The position numbers and the translations under genes were made by a program. This document shows positions 1 through 5,083 of a stretch of DNA of 5,083 nt, one piece after another. Numbering within the stretch: position 1 is the first letter of the stretch; each line of letters begins with the position of its first letter. Source of the stretch: an uncultured Lachnospiraceae bacterium (GTDB lineage Bacteria > Bacillota > Clostridia > Lachnospirales > Lachnospiraceae); the NCBI GenBank assembly GCA_947594335.1, contig CANQEC010000198.1:1-5083 (forward strand), written 5' to 3'. The notes below the pieces were generated by a model. The model saw only the letters and a list, made by a program, of their open reading frames with translations. It was not told the origin of the DNA and did not search any database.

Positions 1-448
1 TAAAAGACTCGTGCCCGGGTTTGAGGCCCCGGTTTATATCGCGTGGTCGGTGAAGAACCGCAGTTCGCTCATCCGCATTCCGGCGGTGACGGGGGAAAAC
101 CAGAGGATCGAGCTGCGCAGTCCCGACTCGGCGGTCAATCCGTATCTGGCGATCGCAGTGTGCCTGGCAGCCGGGCTTGACGGAATCAGGAATAAGATCG
201 CCCCGCCGGAGAGCACGGACATGAATATTTACCGCATGACGGAAAAAGAGCGCAGAGCCGCGGGAATTGAGTATCTCCCCGGAAATCTTTTTGAGGCGGT
301 ACAGGGACTGGAGCAGGATGAATTTATCAGGGGAGTGCTTGGCGAACATCTCTCCAGATATTATATCAGGGCAAAAAAGAAGGAATGGTTTGAGTACAGC
401 TCCTATGTGACGAACTGGGAGATTGACCATTATCTCGCAAAAATCTGA
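1..448 (+). CDS. glnA: Glutamine synthetase type I, C-terminal part (5' end outside window)
   Basis: Makes glutamine from glutamate, ammonia and ATP in the cytoplasm, the main ammonia assimilation step. The reading frame is already open at the left edge (codons from position 2 read KRLVPGFEAPVYIAWS), so this is the last 148 residues of a protein that is usually about 440-470 residues long. Visible family signatures are the RLVPGFEAP motif, NRSSLIRIP with the substrate/ATP-site arginine, RIELRSPD carrying the catalytic-site Glu and Arg, and NPYLAIAVCLAAGLDGI. The tail (KKKEWFEYSSYVTNWEIDHYL) resembles Gram-positive GS-I-alpha enzymes. A tyrosine (NIYRM) lies near the position adenylylated in enterobacteria, but Bacillus-type enzymes also have a Tyr there and are not adenylylated, so I infer nothing from it. 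No terminator is seen before the next gene 80 nt downstream, so cotranscription is likely. Stop TGA at 446-448. Confidence 0.96.
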   Translation, partial: KRLVPGFEAPVYIAWSVKNRSSLIRIPAVTGENQRIELRSPDSAVNPYLAIAVCLAAGLDGIRNKIAPPESTDMNIYRMTEKERRAAGIEYLPGNLFEAVQGLEQDEFIRGVLGEHLSRYYIRAKKKEWFEYSSYVTNWEIDHYLAKI

Positions 449-487
449 AAGTTCTGCATTACAGACAGATTGAGACATCCAGGGTGA

Positions 488-507
488 CTGCCGCGAAGGT
501 GCGGCAG
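488..507 (+). promoter_or_regulatory. Perfect hexaloop hairpin between glnA and the ANTAR gene
   Basis: Arms CTGCCGC (488-494) and GCGGCAG (501-507) form a perfect 7-bp stem with a six-base loop GAAGGT (495-500). It ends 10 nt before the AGGAGG of the next gene and has no T run, so it is not a terminator. ANTAR proteins bind paired small hairpins with six-base loops having A at position 1 and G at position 4; this loop has the G but starts with G. A weaker partner upstream (TCTG 453-456 with CAGA 462-465, loop of 5) does not fit the consensus. The structure is certain; a role as target of the adjacent ANTAR protein, or in its translation, is only a hypothesis. Confidence 0.4.
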
Positions 508-528
508 AAGGCAGAACAGGAGGACAGG

Positions 529-1077
529 ATGGCGAATGTAGTGGTGGTATTTCCAAAACCTGATGACGCCAGAAGCATCAGAAATCTCCTGGTCAGAAAA
601 GGGTATTCGGTGAGCGCTGTCTGCACAAGCGGACTGCAGGCTCTCAATGCCGTGGACCGTCTGAGTTCAGGGGTGATCGTGTGTGGCTACAAATATCCGG
701 ACATGCTGTACGAGGAATTATATGAAAATCTTCCCCCGTCTTTTGACATGCTGCTTCTCGCTTCGCAGCGCGTGATCGGAGAGGGAGTCTGCGAGGGGGT
801 TATCAGCGTGACGATGCCCCTGAAGGCTGCGGATCTTGTAAATACGCTCGACATGCTGATAGAGCAGCAGGAACGCCGCAGAAAGAGGAAGCGCATGGAA
901 CCCGCGAAGCGCAGCGAGGCGGACAGGAAGCTGATCGAAGATGCCAAGCAGCTGCTGATGACGCGCAATAATATGACTGAGGAGGAAGCGCACCGGTATC
1001 TGCAGAAGACCAGCATGGACAGCGGAACAAATCTGGTGGAGACGGCGCAGATGCTGTTTGCGCTGATGGAAGAGTGA
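529..1077 (+). CDS. ANTAR-domain antiterminator with degenerate receiver domain, glnA-linked (NitR-like)
   Basis: A 182-residue cytoplasmic RNA-binding regulator. Residues about 3-112 have the layout of a response-regulator receiver, followed by a charged linker or coiled coil (QQERRRKRKRMEPAKR, about 113-128) and a C-terminal ANTAR domain (about 129-178) with the typical KLIEDAKQLLM, MTEEEAHRYLQKTSMDSGTNL and ETAQMLF segments. ANTAR domains bind dual-hairpin RNA and prevent transcription termination. The phosphorylation site is lost: the acidic pair after strand 1 is Pro9-Lys10, the acceptor Asp position reads VIVCGY (Gly53), and the conserved Lys position reads VTMP (Met96), so control by phosphorylation is unlikely. 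The ATG at 529 is chosen because AGGAGG (518-523) lies 5 nt upstream; an in-frame GTG at 484 has no such site and would lie ahead of the hairpin. In clostridia a similar gene (nitR) follows glnA and is linked to nitrogen control. Target RNAs cannot be identified here. Confidence 0.92.
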   Translation: MANVVVVFPKPDDARSIRNLLVRKGYSVSAVCTSGLQALNAVDRLSSGVIVCGYKYPDMLYEELYENLPPSFDMLLLASQRVIGEGVCEGVISVTMPLKAADLVNTLDMLIEQQERRRKRKRMEPAKRSEADRKLIEDAKQLLMTRNNMTEEEAHRYLQKTSMDSGTNLVETAQMLFALMEE

Positions 1078-1124
1078 ACAGAAACGGTTTTTTGTAAAGA
1101 ATGAAGGAACGGAAAAAGTTTTAA

Positions 1125-1153
1125 TTGACCTGCACAGAGGAATGATGTATGAT
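1125..1153 (+). promoter_or_regulatory. Sigma-A-type promoter for dapF-dapL
   Basis: TTGACC (1125-1130) and TATGAT (1148-1153) are separated by exactly 17 bp; each matches the consensus at 5 of 6 positions. Transcription would start near 1160, giving a leader of about 50 nt before the dapF GTG. The site lies in the 133-nt gap after the ANTAR gene, where no convincing terminator is visible, so some readthrough from the glnA operon remains possible. Confidence 0.75.
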
Positions 1154-1210
1154 TTACGCGGTTAAAGCGCCATTTTACAGAATGATTCTAAAAGCAGGGA
1201 GGCTGTATTT

Positions 1211-2044
1211 GTGAAATTTACAAAAATGCAGGGAATTGGAAATGATTATGTGTATGTGAACTGCTTTCGGGAGACGGTGGATGATCCGGGAACTGTGGCG
1301 GCCAGGATCAGCGACCGCCATTTCGGAATCGGTTCGGACGGACTGATTCTGATTAAGCCGTCCGAGGCCGCGGATTTTCAGATGGACATGTACAATGCGG
1401 ACGGATCCCAGGGAGCTATGTGCGGAAACGGGATCCGGTGCGTCGCAAAGTATGTGTATGATTACGGCCTGACGGATAAGACGGAGATCAGCGTTGAGAC
1501 AAAGAGCGGCATCAAGCATCTGAAGCTGACGGTGGAAGACAAAAAAGTGTCTCTTGTAAAGGTGGATATGGGTGCGCCGATTCTGGAACCCGAGAAGATA
1601 CCGGTGATATCGAAGAAAGACAGGCTGGTCGATCAGGAGGTCATCATTGACGGGACTCTCTACTGTGTCACATGCGTGTCGATGGGCAATCCGCACTGCG
1701 TTGTTCCGGTGGAAGATGTGGACGGGCTTGAGATTGAGAAGCTCGGGCCGCTGTTTGAACATTTCAAACTGTTTCCTGACCGGATAAATACAGAGTTTAT
1801 TCAGGTGATCGACCGGAATACGGTGAAGGTCCGCGTCTGGGAGCGCGGCGCGGGGGAAACCTGGGCCTGCGGAACAGGAGCCTGCGCGACGGCGGTCGCC
1901 TGCATCCTGAATGGATGGACCGAGAGAGAAGTGACGGTAAAGCTGCGGGGCGGAAACCTGCGGATATGCTGGGATGAGGAAAAAAATACGGTGTTTATGA
2001 CCGGTCCTGCGGAAACGGTTTTTGACGGGGAAATTGAGATCTGA
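1211..2044 (+). CDS. dapF: Diaminopimelate epimerase
   Basis: Converts LL-diaminopimelate to meso-diaminopimelate without a cofactor, using a two-cysteine acid/base mechanism; the product is the lysine precursor and the peptidoglycan cross-linking residue. The 277-residue length is normal for the family. The N-terminus MKFTKMQGIGNDYVYV is characteristic. Both catalytic cysteines are present: Cys71 in NADGSQGAMCGNGIRC (codon at 1421) and Cys220 in GAGETWACGTGACATA (codon at 1868). MGNPHCV (158-164) and NTEFIQV (193-199) are further conserved substrate-site segments. The start codon is GTG at 1211, chosen because AGGGAGG (1196-1202) sits 8 nt upstream and because the family motif begins at once; the next ATG (1226) would cut into it. 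It is the first gene of a two-gene unit with dapL, 36 nt downstream, and has its own promoter at 1125-1153. Confidence 0.97.
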   Translation: MKFTKMQGIGNDYVYVNCFRETVDDPGTVAARISDRHFGIGSDGLILIKPSEAADFQMDMYNADGSQGAMCGNGIRCVAKYVYDYGLTDKTEISVETKSGIKHLKLTVEDKKVSLVKVDMGAPILEPEKIPVISKKDRLVDQEVIIDGTLYCVTCVSMGNPHCVVPVEDVDGLEIEKLGPLFEHFKLFPDRINTEFIQVIDRNTVKVRVWERGAGETWACGTGACATAVACILNGWTEREVTVKLRGGNLRICWDEEKNTVFMTGPAETVFDGEIEI

Positions 2045-2080
2045 GGCCGCGTGGGAAAAGATATCAGGGAGGATACTTGC

Positions 2081-3295
2081 ATGTTTAAGGTAAACGACAA
2101 TTATTTGAAGCTGCCGGGCAGCTATCTGTTTTCGACGATCGGGCGCAAGGTGCGTGAATATAAGGAGGCAAACCCGGAAAAATCCGTGATCAGCCTCGGA
2201 ATCGGCGATGTGACGCAGCCGCTGGCTCCGGCGATCATCGAAGCGCTCCACAGCGCGGTTGACGAGATGGCCCATGCCGAGACATTCCACGGGTACGCTC
2301 CGGATCTCGGTTACGAATTTCTGCGCAGCGCGATCGCAAAGAATGACTATGCGGACAGAGGCTGCGAGATCGCGGCGGATGAGATCTTTGTCTCGGACGG
2401 CGCAAAGTGTGATTCCGGAAATATCCAGGAGATCTTCAGCGTGGATAACCGGATCGCGGTCTGTGACCCGGTCTATCCGGTCTATGTTGACACGAATGTC
2501 ATGGCGGGCAGGACAGGCACATACGATCCGAAGACAGAGGTTTGGAGTGATGTGATCTATATGCCCTGTACGGCCGCAAATAATTTTGCGCCGGAGCTTC
2601 CGAAGGAGACGCCGGATCTGATCTATCTGTGTTTCCCGAACAACCCGACCGGCTCCACGATCACAAAGGATCAGCTTCAGGTCTGGGTGGACTACGCGAA
2701 CAAAGTCGGCGCTGTGATTATCTATGACGCGGCGTATGAGGCTTATATCTCCGAGAGCAATGTGCCGCACTCCATCTATGAGTGCGAAGGGGCCAGAACC
2801 TGTGCGATCGAGCTGAAATCCTTCTCGAAGAACGCCGGCTTTACAGGAACGCGTCTGGGCTACACGGTGATCCCGAAGGATTTGAAGAGCGGCGATGTGA
2901 TGCTGCATTCTCTCTGGGCGAGACGTCACGGCACGAAATACAACGGAGCTCCTTATATCGTACAGAAGGCGGGGGAGGCGGTCTACTCCGCGGAAGGCAA
3001 AAAACAGCTTGCTGAGCAGGTAGGCTACTATATGAGAAACGCAAAGACGATCAAAGAAGGACTCGCCGCGATGGGCTACACGGTTTCGGGCGGCGTGAAC
3101 GCGCCGTATATCTGGCTGAAGACTCCGAACGGAATGACATCCTGGCAGTTCTTTGATCAGCTGCTTGAGAAGGCGAATGTCGTGGGTACGCCGGGATCGG
3201 GCTTTGGACCGAGCGGAGAAGGATATTTCCGTTTGACGGCGTTCGGAACGTACGAGAATACGCTGGCGGCGCTGGAGAGGATTAAAGAACTGTAG
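2081..3295 (+). CDS. dapL: LL-diaminopimelate aminotransferase
   Basis: A PLP-dependent fold-type I aminotransferase that makes LL-diaminopimelate from tetrahydrodipicolinate and glutamate in one step, bypassing the succinyl or acetyl branches of lysine synthesis. The 404-residue length is near the usual 400-410. Visible signatures: [15 protein letters not shown] near the N-terminus, [14 protein letters not shown] (69-82), FPNNPTG (185-191), YDAAYEAY (215-222) with PLP-contacting Asp216 and Tyr219, the PLP lysine Lys250 in [15 protein letters not shown] (codon at 2828), and carboxylate-binding Arg384 in [12 protein letters not shown] 2081 is preferred: AGGGAGG (2066-2072) ends 8 nt before it, the same arrangement as dapF, and it gives the usual N-terminus; an in-frame GTG at 2051 lacks such a site. 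The product is the substrate of DapF encoded just upstream, which supports DapL over other aminotransferases. A strong hairpin follows the TAG stop. Confidence 0.95.
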   Translation: MFKVNDNYLKLPGSYLFSTIGRKVREYKEANPEKSVISLGIGDVTQPLAPAIIEALHSAVDEMAHAETFHGYAPDLGYEFLRSAIAKNDYADRGCEIAADEIFVSDGAKCDSGNIQEIFSVDNRIAVCDPVYPVYVDTNVMAGRTGTYDPKTEVWSDVIYMPCTAANNFAPELPKETPDLIYLCFPNNPTGSTITKDQLQVWVDYANKVGAVIIYDAAYEAYISESNVPHSIYECEGARTCAIELKSFSKNAGFTGTRLGYTVIPKDLKSGDVMLHSLWARRHGTKYNGAPYIVQKAGEAVYSAEGKKQLAEQVGYYMRNAKTIKEGLAAMGYTVSGGVNAPYIWLKTPNGMTSWQFFDQLLEKANVVGTPGSGFGPSGEGYFRLTAFGTYENTLAALERIKEL

Positions 3296-3327
3296 GAAAA
3301 AGAACTATTGCAAAATTTATTTTGTGT

Positions 3328-3376
3328 AGGAAAGCCGCTGGCTCCGTGCTGAAAGCACGGAGCCAGCGGCTTTCCT
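3328..3376. terminator. Shared hairpin terminator between convergent dapL and asnA
   Basis: A perfect 22-bp inverted repeat (3328-3349 with 3355-3376) with loop TGAAA, GC-rich in the middle with A/T-rich ends, lying between the convergent stops of dapL (3295) and asnA (3415). Its outer arm supplies TTTCCTTTAT on the plus strand; on the minus strand the following bases are A/T-rich (CAAAATAAATTTTG). Neither strand has an uninterrupted T run, so function in both directions is inferred from position and stem strength. A short AT palindrome (3311-3324) and a weak CCCG/CGGG hairpin (3387-3399) flank it. Confidence 0.82.
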
Positions 3377-3414
3377 TTATGTAATACCCGCAAAACGGGC
3401 ATGATGCAAAAAAT

Positions 3415-4425
3415 TTACAGCAGCTGAATTCCGTGCGCCGCCGTCTCCTCGAGCATCTCCTTTGGCCACAGGGAACACTGCACTTCTCCGATATGGGCCT
3501 TGCGGAGATAGAACATACAGATACGGGACTGGCCGATGCCGCCGCCTACTGTATACGGAAGCTCTCCGTCAAGGATCGCCCTCTGGAACGGAAGCTGTGC
3601 GCGCTCTTCGCAGCCCGCAAGCTTTAACTGGCGCGCAAGGGACTCGGCGTCCACGCGGATTCCCATCGAGGACAGCTCAAGCGCGATGTCAAGCACCGGA
3701 TAGTAGACGAGAATGTCGGCGTTCAGCGCCCAGTCATCGTAGTCCGGAGCGCGGCCGTCGTGCTTTTCGCCGGAGGCGAGCACATCCCCGATCTGCATGA
3801 CGCAGAGGGCTCCTTTTTCTTTGGTAAGTATGTATTCGCGCTCGCGCGGTGTCTTGTCGGGATACAGATCCTCGAGCTCCTGCGATGTGATGAAGAAGAT
3901 TTCCCTTGGCAGGATCTCCTCAATGTATTCGTACTGGATGGACATGTATTTTTCAGTTTTTTTCAATGCCTTGTATACAGAACGCACGATCTTTTTCAGG
4001 GTATCGAGATTGCGCTCGTCCCTGCGGATGATTTTCTCCCAGTCCCACTGGTCCACATAGATGGAATGGATGTTGTCCGTCTCCTCGTCGCGCCGGATGG
4101 CGTTCATATCGGTGTAAAGGCCTTCCCAGTGCGAGAAACCGTATTCTTTCAGGGCATAGCGCTTCCATTTGGCGAGCGACTGCACGATCTCGGCCTCCGC
4201 CTCGTCCTGTTCCTTGATCCCGAATTTGACGGGACGTTCCACTCCGTTCAGGTTGTCATTCATGCCGGTCATCGGATCGACAAAAAGCGGGGATGAGACA
4301 CGCAGCAGATTCAGCTGCTCGGACAGGGTTTTCTGAAAAAAATCCTTCACTGTTTTGATTGCGACCTGAGTCTCATACAGAGAGAGCGTTGATGTATAGT
4401 CCTCAGGAATGATCAGTTTACTCAT
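3415..4425 (-). CDS. asnA: Aspartate-ammonia ligase (ammonia-dependent asparagine synthetase)
   Basis: Makes asparagine from aspartate, ammonia and ATP, releasing AMP and PPi; it is cytoplasmic and has the class II aminoacyl-tRNA synthetase catalytic fold. At 336 residues it is close to E. coli AsnA (330). Residues shared with AsnA include DNLNGVERPV (57-66), SLAKWKRYAL (83-92), EGLYTDMNAIRRDE (101-114), HSIYVDQWDWEK (120-131), HDGRAPDYDDW (222-232), ELSSMGIRVDA (250-260) and the motif-3-like GGGIGQSR (294-301). Arg111 and Gln126 align by eye with substrate-site Arg100 and Gln116 of the E. coli enzyme. The ATG at 4425 follows GGAGGA (minus strand, 4441-4436) by 10 nt. The gene appears monocistronic: its own promoter at 4522-4495 and a hairpin after the stop. 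It uses ammonia rather than glutamine, unlike AsnB, and converges on dapL. Confidence 0.97.
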   Translation of the reverse strand: MSKLIIPEDYTSTLSLYETQVAIKTVKDFFQKTLSEQLNLLRVSSPLFVDPMTGMNDNLNGVERPVKFGIKEQDEAEAEIVQSLAKWKRYALKEYGFSHWEGLYTDMNAIRRDEETDNIHSIYVDQWDWEKIIRRDERNLDTLKKIVRSVYKALKKTEKYMSIQYEYIEEILPREIFFITSQELEDLYPDKTPREREYILTKEKGALCVMQIGDVLASGEKHDGRAPDYDDWALNADILVYYPVLDIALELSSMGIRVDAESLARQLKLAGCEERAQLPFQRAILDGELPYTVGGGIGQSRICMFYLRKAHIGEVQCSLWPKEMLEETAAHGIQLL

Positions 4426-4456
4426 TGTAGTAGATTCCTCCGTCGTTTATGCATTT

Positions 4457-4480
4457 GCCCGGCAAAACGTCCCGCCGGAC
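4457..4480 (-). other. Possible hairpin in the asnA leader
   Basis: In the roughly 60-nt untranslated leader predicted for asnA, GTCCGGC (4480-4474) can pair with GCCGGGC (4463-4457) over 7 bp with one G-U pair and a 10-base loop. It lies about 15 nt before the ribosome binding site and has no T run. GTCC/GGAC at the same place is an alternative fold. A regulatory role is unproven. Confidence 0.25.
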
Positions 4481-4494
4481 CTGTTACTGAAACT

Positions 4495-4522
4495 ATTATA
4501 GCAGAAGATTCTTAAGTTACAA
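4495..4522 (-). promoter_or_regulatory. asnA promoter (extended -10)
   Basis: On the minus strand TTGTAA (4522-4517) is followed after 16 bp by a perfect TATAAT (4500-4495) preceded by TGC, giving the extended -10 form TGnTATAAT. Transcription would start near 4488, about 60 nt before the asnA ATG. The surrounding stretch 4490-4570 is clearly more A/T-rich than the genes, as expected for a divergent promoter region. Confidence 0.8.
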
Positions 4523-4567
4523 CCGTTTCGGAAAAGAAAATTTAAAAAGAAAAATAAAAATTTAACC

Positions 4568-4596
4568 TTGCGCGCCGGGGAAAAGTGTGTTAGGAT
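4568..4596 (+). promoter_or_regulatory. Promoter of the T-box transcript
   Basis: TTGCGC (4568-4573), 17-bp spacer, then TAGGAT (4591-4596) preceded by TGT, an extended -10 that can compensate for the weak -35. The predicted start near 4603 lies about 17 nt before the first pairing segment of Stem I, as expected for a T-box leader. It is back to back with the asnA promoter, with 45 bp between the two -35 elements. Confidence 0.6.
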
Positions 4597-4602
4597 AACT
4601 CC

Positions 4603-4874
4603 ATTAAAAAGGCGGTGAAGGAGACTCTGCTTTACGGAGCTTGACAGGAATTCGGCATCACCGACTGAGAGTGCCGATGGAGCGAGGGAAGCGTCAGGGA
4701 ACACTCCGGAGCTGACTGTTCGATGCCCGGGCCATGAGCCGGGAGGTAGGGCAGTACGTGGGCGCGCGTTAAGTGCATAAGAGAGGCAGACGAAGGTGTC
4801 TGCAATGCGGGTGGCACCGCGGGTATAACAGTTTATCCGTCCCGGAATGTCGTTGTGATGTTCCGGGATTTTCT
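4603..4874 (+). promoter_or_regulatory. T-box leader, probably sensing tRNA-Asn
   Basis: A tRNA-sensing transcription attenuator: uncharged tRNA pairs with a specifier codon and with the T-box bulge, stabilising an antiterminator. The T-box core GGGTGGCACCGCGG is at 4809-4822. The antiterminator can form as CGGG 4808-4811 with CCCG 4841-4844, a seven-base bulge TGGCACC (4812-4818), and a 7-bp upper helix 4819-4825 with 4834-4840. Stem III is GCAGAC/GTCTGC (4786-4791, 4798-4803). Stem I: base GGAG 4620-4623 with CTCC 4704-4707; CTCTG 4625-4629 with CAGGG 4695-4699; distal stem TCGGCA 4652-4657 with TGCCGA 4672-4677. The Stem II region has TGCCC 4724-4728 with GGGCA 4749-4753 and a GCGTTAA element (4766-4772). 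Base C4815 of the bulge predicts a tRNA with discriminator G73. The specifier is best read as AAC at 4700-4702 followed by A, i.e. Asn. The controlled gene lies at or beyond the right edge. Confidence 0.95.
4839..4873 (+). terminator. T-box intrinsic terminator
   Basis: CCCGGAA (4841-4847) pairs with TTCCGGG (4861-4867). The stem extends outward by T-A and G-U pairs (4840, 4839) and inward through 4851/4857 around the loop GTTGT, about 13 bp in all, followed by ATTTTCT. Its 5' arm overlaps the bases used by the antiterminator (4834-4844), so the two folds exclude each other, the hallmark of T-box control. Confidence 0.88.
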
Positions 4875-4975
4875 GTGCGCAGACTGGCAGGCGGAAGCGA
4901 TCTGCCGGTGCAGCAGGCGGGTGCGCGGCGGACAGGGGAGAACCCTCTTCTGTCCGATTCTTAAAAAAGGAAATT
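4875..4975 (+). other. Structured leader after the T-box terminator
   Basis: No gene recognised. Two hairpins are visible. ACTGGCAGG (4883-4891) pairs with TCTGCCGGT (4901-4909) over 9 bp with two G-U pairs. GGACAGGGGAG (4930-4940) pairs with CTCTTCTGTCC (4945-4955) over 11 bp, with two G-U pairs and loop AACC; it is followed by GATTCTTAAAA, too poor in T to be a confident terminator. This stretch would be in the readthrough transcript. Confidence 0.45.
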
Positions 4976-5083
4976 ATGGTAAGAGGAGCTGTCGGCAGGC
5001 AGCTCTTTTACTGTGAACCCGCGGGGCCAGAGGCGCGAAGCGCTTTGCGTTTTTCTGCCGGTAATCCCGGAACAGAAGGAAAA
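4976..5083 (+). CDS. Possible start of an open frame running off the right edge
   Basis: The ATG at 4976 follows AAAAAAGG with AAATT as spacer, a plausible Gram-positive ribosome binding site, and the frame stays open for 36 codons to the edge (MVRGAVGRQLFYCEPAG...). I recognise no family. Against it: the frame runs through two hairpins with T runs (4982-5009 and 5034-5054), and a second ribosome-binding-like AGAAGGA sits at 5074-5080, as if the real gene began just past the edge. It could be a leader peptide, a real N-terminus, or chance. It is listed because it is the only open candidate for the product of the T-box transcript inside the window. Confidence 0.2.
   Translation, partial: MVRGAVGRQLFYCEPAGPEARSALRFSAGNPGTEGK
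4982..5009 (+). terminator. Second terminator-like hairpin downstream of the T-box
   Basis: 4982-4993 pairs with 4998-5009 over 12 positions, with GAGCTG/CAGCTC as the strong core, three G-U pairs, and loop GGCA. The 3' arm runs into TTTTA. It has the shape of a modest intrinsic terminator but lies where readthrough of the T-box should proceed, so it may be a second attenuation point, a processing or stability element, or inert. Confidence 0.4.
5034..5054 (+). terminator. Third terminator-like hairpin, GC stem with T5 run
   Basis: CGCGAA (5034-5039) pairs with TTTGCG (5044-5049) around loop GCGC and is followed at once by TTTTT (5050-5054). An alternative fold uses GCGC (5033-5036) with GCGC (5040-5043). 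An outer GG-CAGA/TCTG-CC pairing (5025-5031 with 5054-5059) could enclose either. The stem is short, so termination efficiency is uncertain. Confidence 0.35.

Noticed and set aside
484..528. An upstream GTG start for the ANTAR protein.
   Set aside because: It has no Shine-Dalgarno sequence and would translate through the hairpin, whereas ATG 529 has AGGAGG at ideal spacing and gives the usual receiver N-terminus.
1078..1124. A terminator after the ANTAR gene, suggested by the T run at 1088-1093.
   Set aside because: No GC-containing stem can be drawn before the T run; only 3-bp pairings are possible.
1175..2929. A 584-codon open frame on the minus strand opposite dapF and most of dapL.
   Set aside because: It has no ribosome binding site or family signature and is rich in Arg, His, Ile and Leu, as typical for the antisense of GC-biased codons. 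Both plus-strand genes have complete catalytic motifs.
3760..4296. A 178-codon open frame on the plus strand inside asnA.
   Set aside because: It is an antisense shadow of a fully conserved AsnA; its Phe/Val/Leu-rich translation matches no family and it has no start signals.
4447..4704. An 85-codon minus-strand frame across the asnA promoter and the T-box Stem I.
   Set aside because: It overlaps two promoters and a structured RNA, and it lacks a ribosome binding site and any recognisable domain.
4700..4705. Reading the T-box specifier as CAC (His) directly after GAA.
   Set aside because: It would be followed by T rather than a purine, would take the first base of the CTCC side of Stem I, and does not fit the UGGC bulge because tRNA-His carries C73. 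It is not fully excluded without a covariance alignment.
4773..4964. A 63-codon plus-strand frame through the T-box antiterminator and terminator.
   Set aside because: The sequence is fully explained by T-box structure (Stem III, T-box core, terminator); no ribosome binding site precedes it.

Overview
The window looks like chromosomal DNA from a moderately GC-rich Clostridia-type Firmicute, probably Lachnospiraceae-like. Three features support this: a glnA followed by an ANTAR-domain regulator, lysine/meso-DAP synthesis through an LL-diaminopimelate aminotransferase, and a tRNA-sensing T-box leader. The ribosome binding sites are strong AGGAGG or AGGGAGG types. The organism assignment is inference; no rRNA or other taxonomic marker is present.

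Layout. (1) Positions 1-1077, plus strand: the last 148 codons of type I glutamine synthetase (glnA), then a short spacer with a perfect hexaloop hairpin, then a 182-residue ANTAR RNA-binding antiterminator with a degenerate receiver domain. (2) Positions 1125-3376, plus strand: a good sigma-A-type promoter, dapF (GTG start), dapL 36 nt later with the same ribosome binding site and spacing, and a 22-bp perfect hairpin. (3) Positions 3415-4522, minus strand: asnA, ammonia-dependent asparagine synthetase, with its own extended -10 promoter; it converges on dapL and shares the hairpin. (4) Positions 4568-4874, plus strand: a second promoter, divergent from asnA, driving a complete T-box leader (Stem I, Stem II region, Stem III, T-box core, antiterminator and terminator). 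(5) Positions 4875-5083: a structured stretch with several more hairpins, two of them followed by T runs, and no securely identified gene. The gene controlled by the T-box starts at or beyond the right edge.

The genes are linked by nitrogen and amino-acid metabolism: glutamine synthesis and its likely RNA-level regulator, the last two steps to meso-diaminopimelate for cell wall and lysine, and asparagine synthesis. The T-box is the most informative element. Its UGGC bulge predicts a tRNA with discriminator base G73, and the most plausible specifier triplet is AAC, so it probably senses uncharged tRNA-Asn. That makes the right end an asparagine-related locus, with asnA on one side and an Asn-responsive transcript on the other. 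No mobile element, CRISPR array, tRNA or rRNA gene was seen. I did not find a clearly new system; the points most worth a second look are the T-box with its unusual specifier loop and the hairpin-rich region after it.
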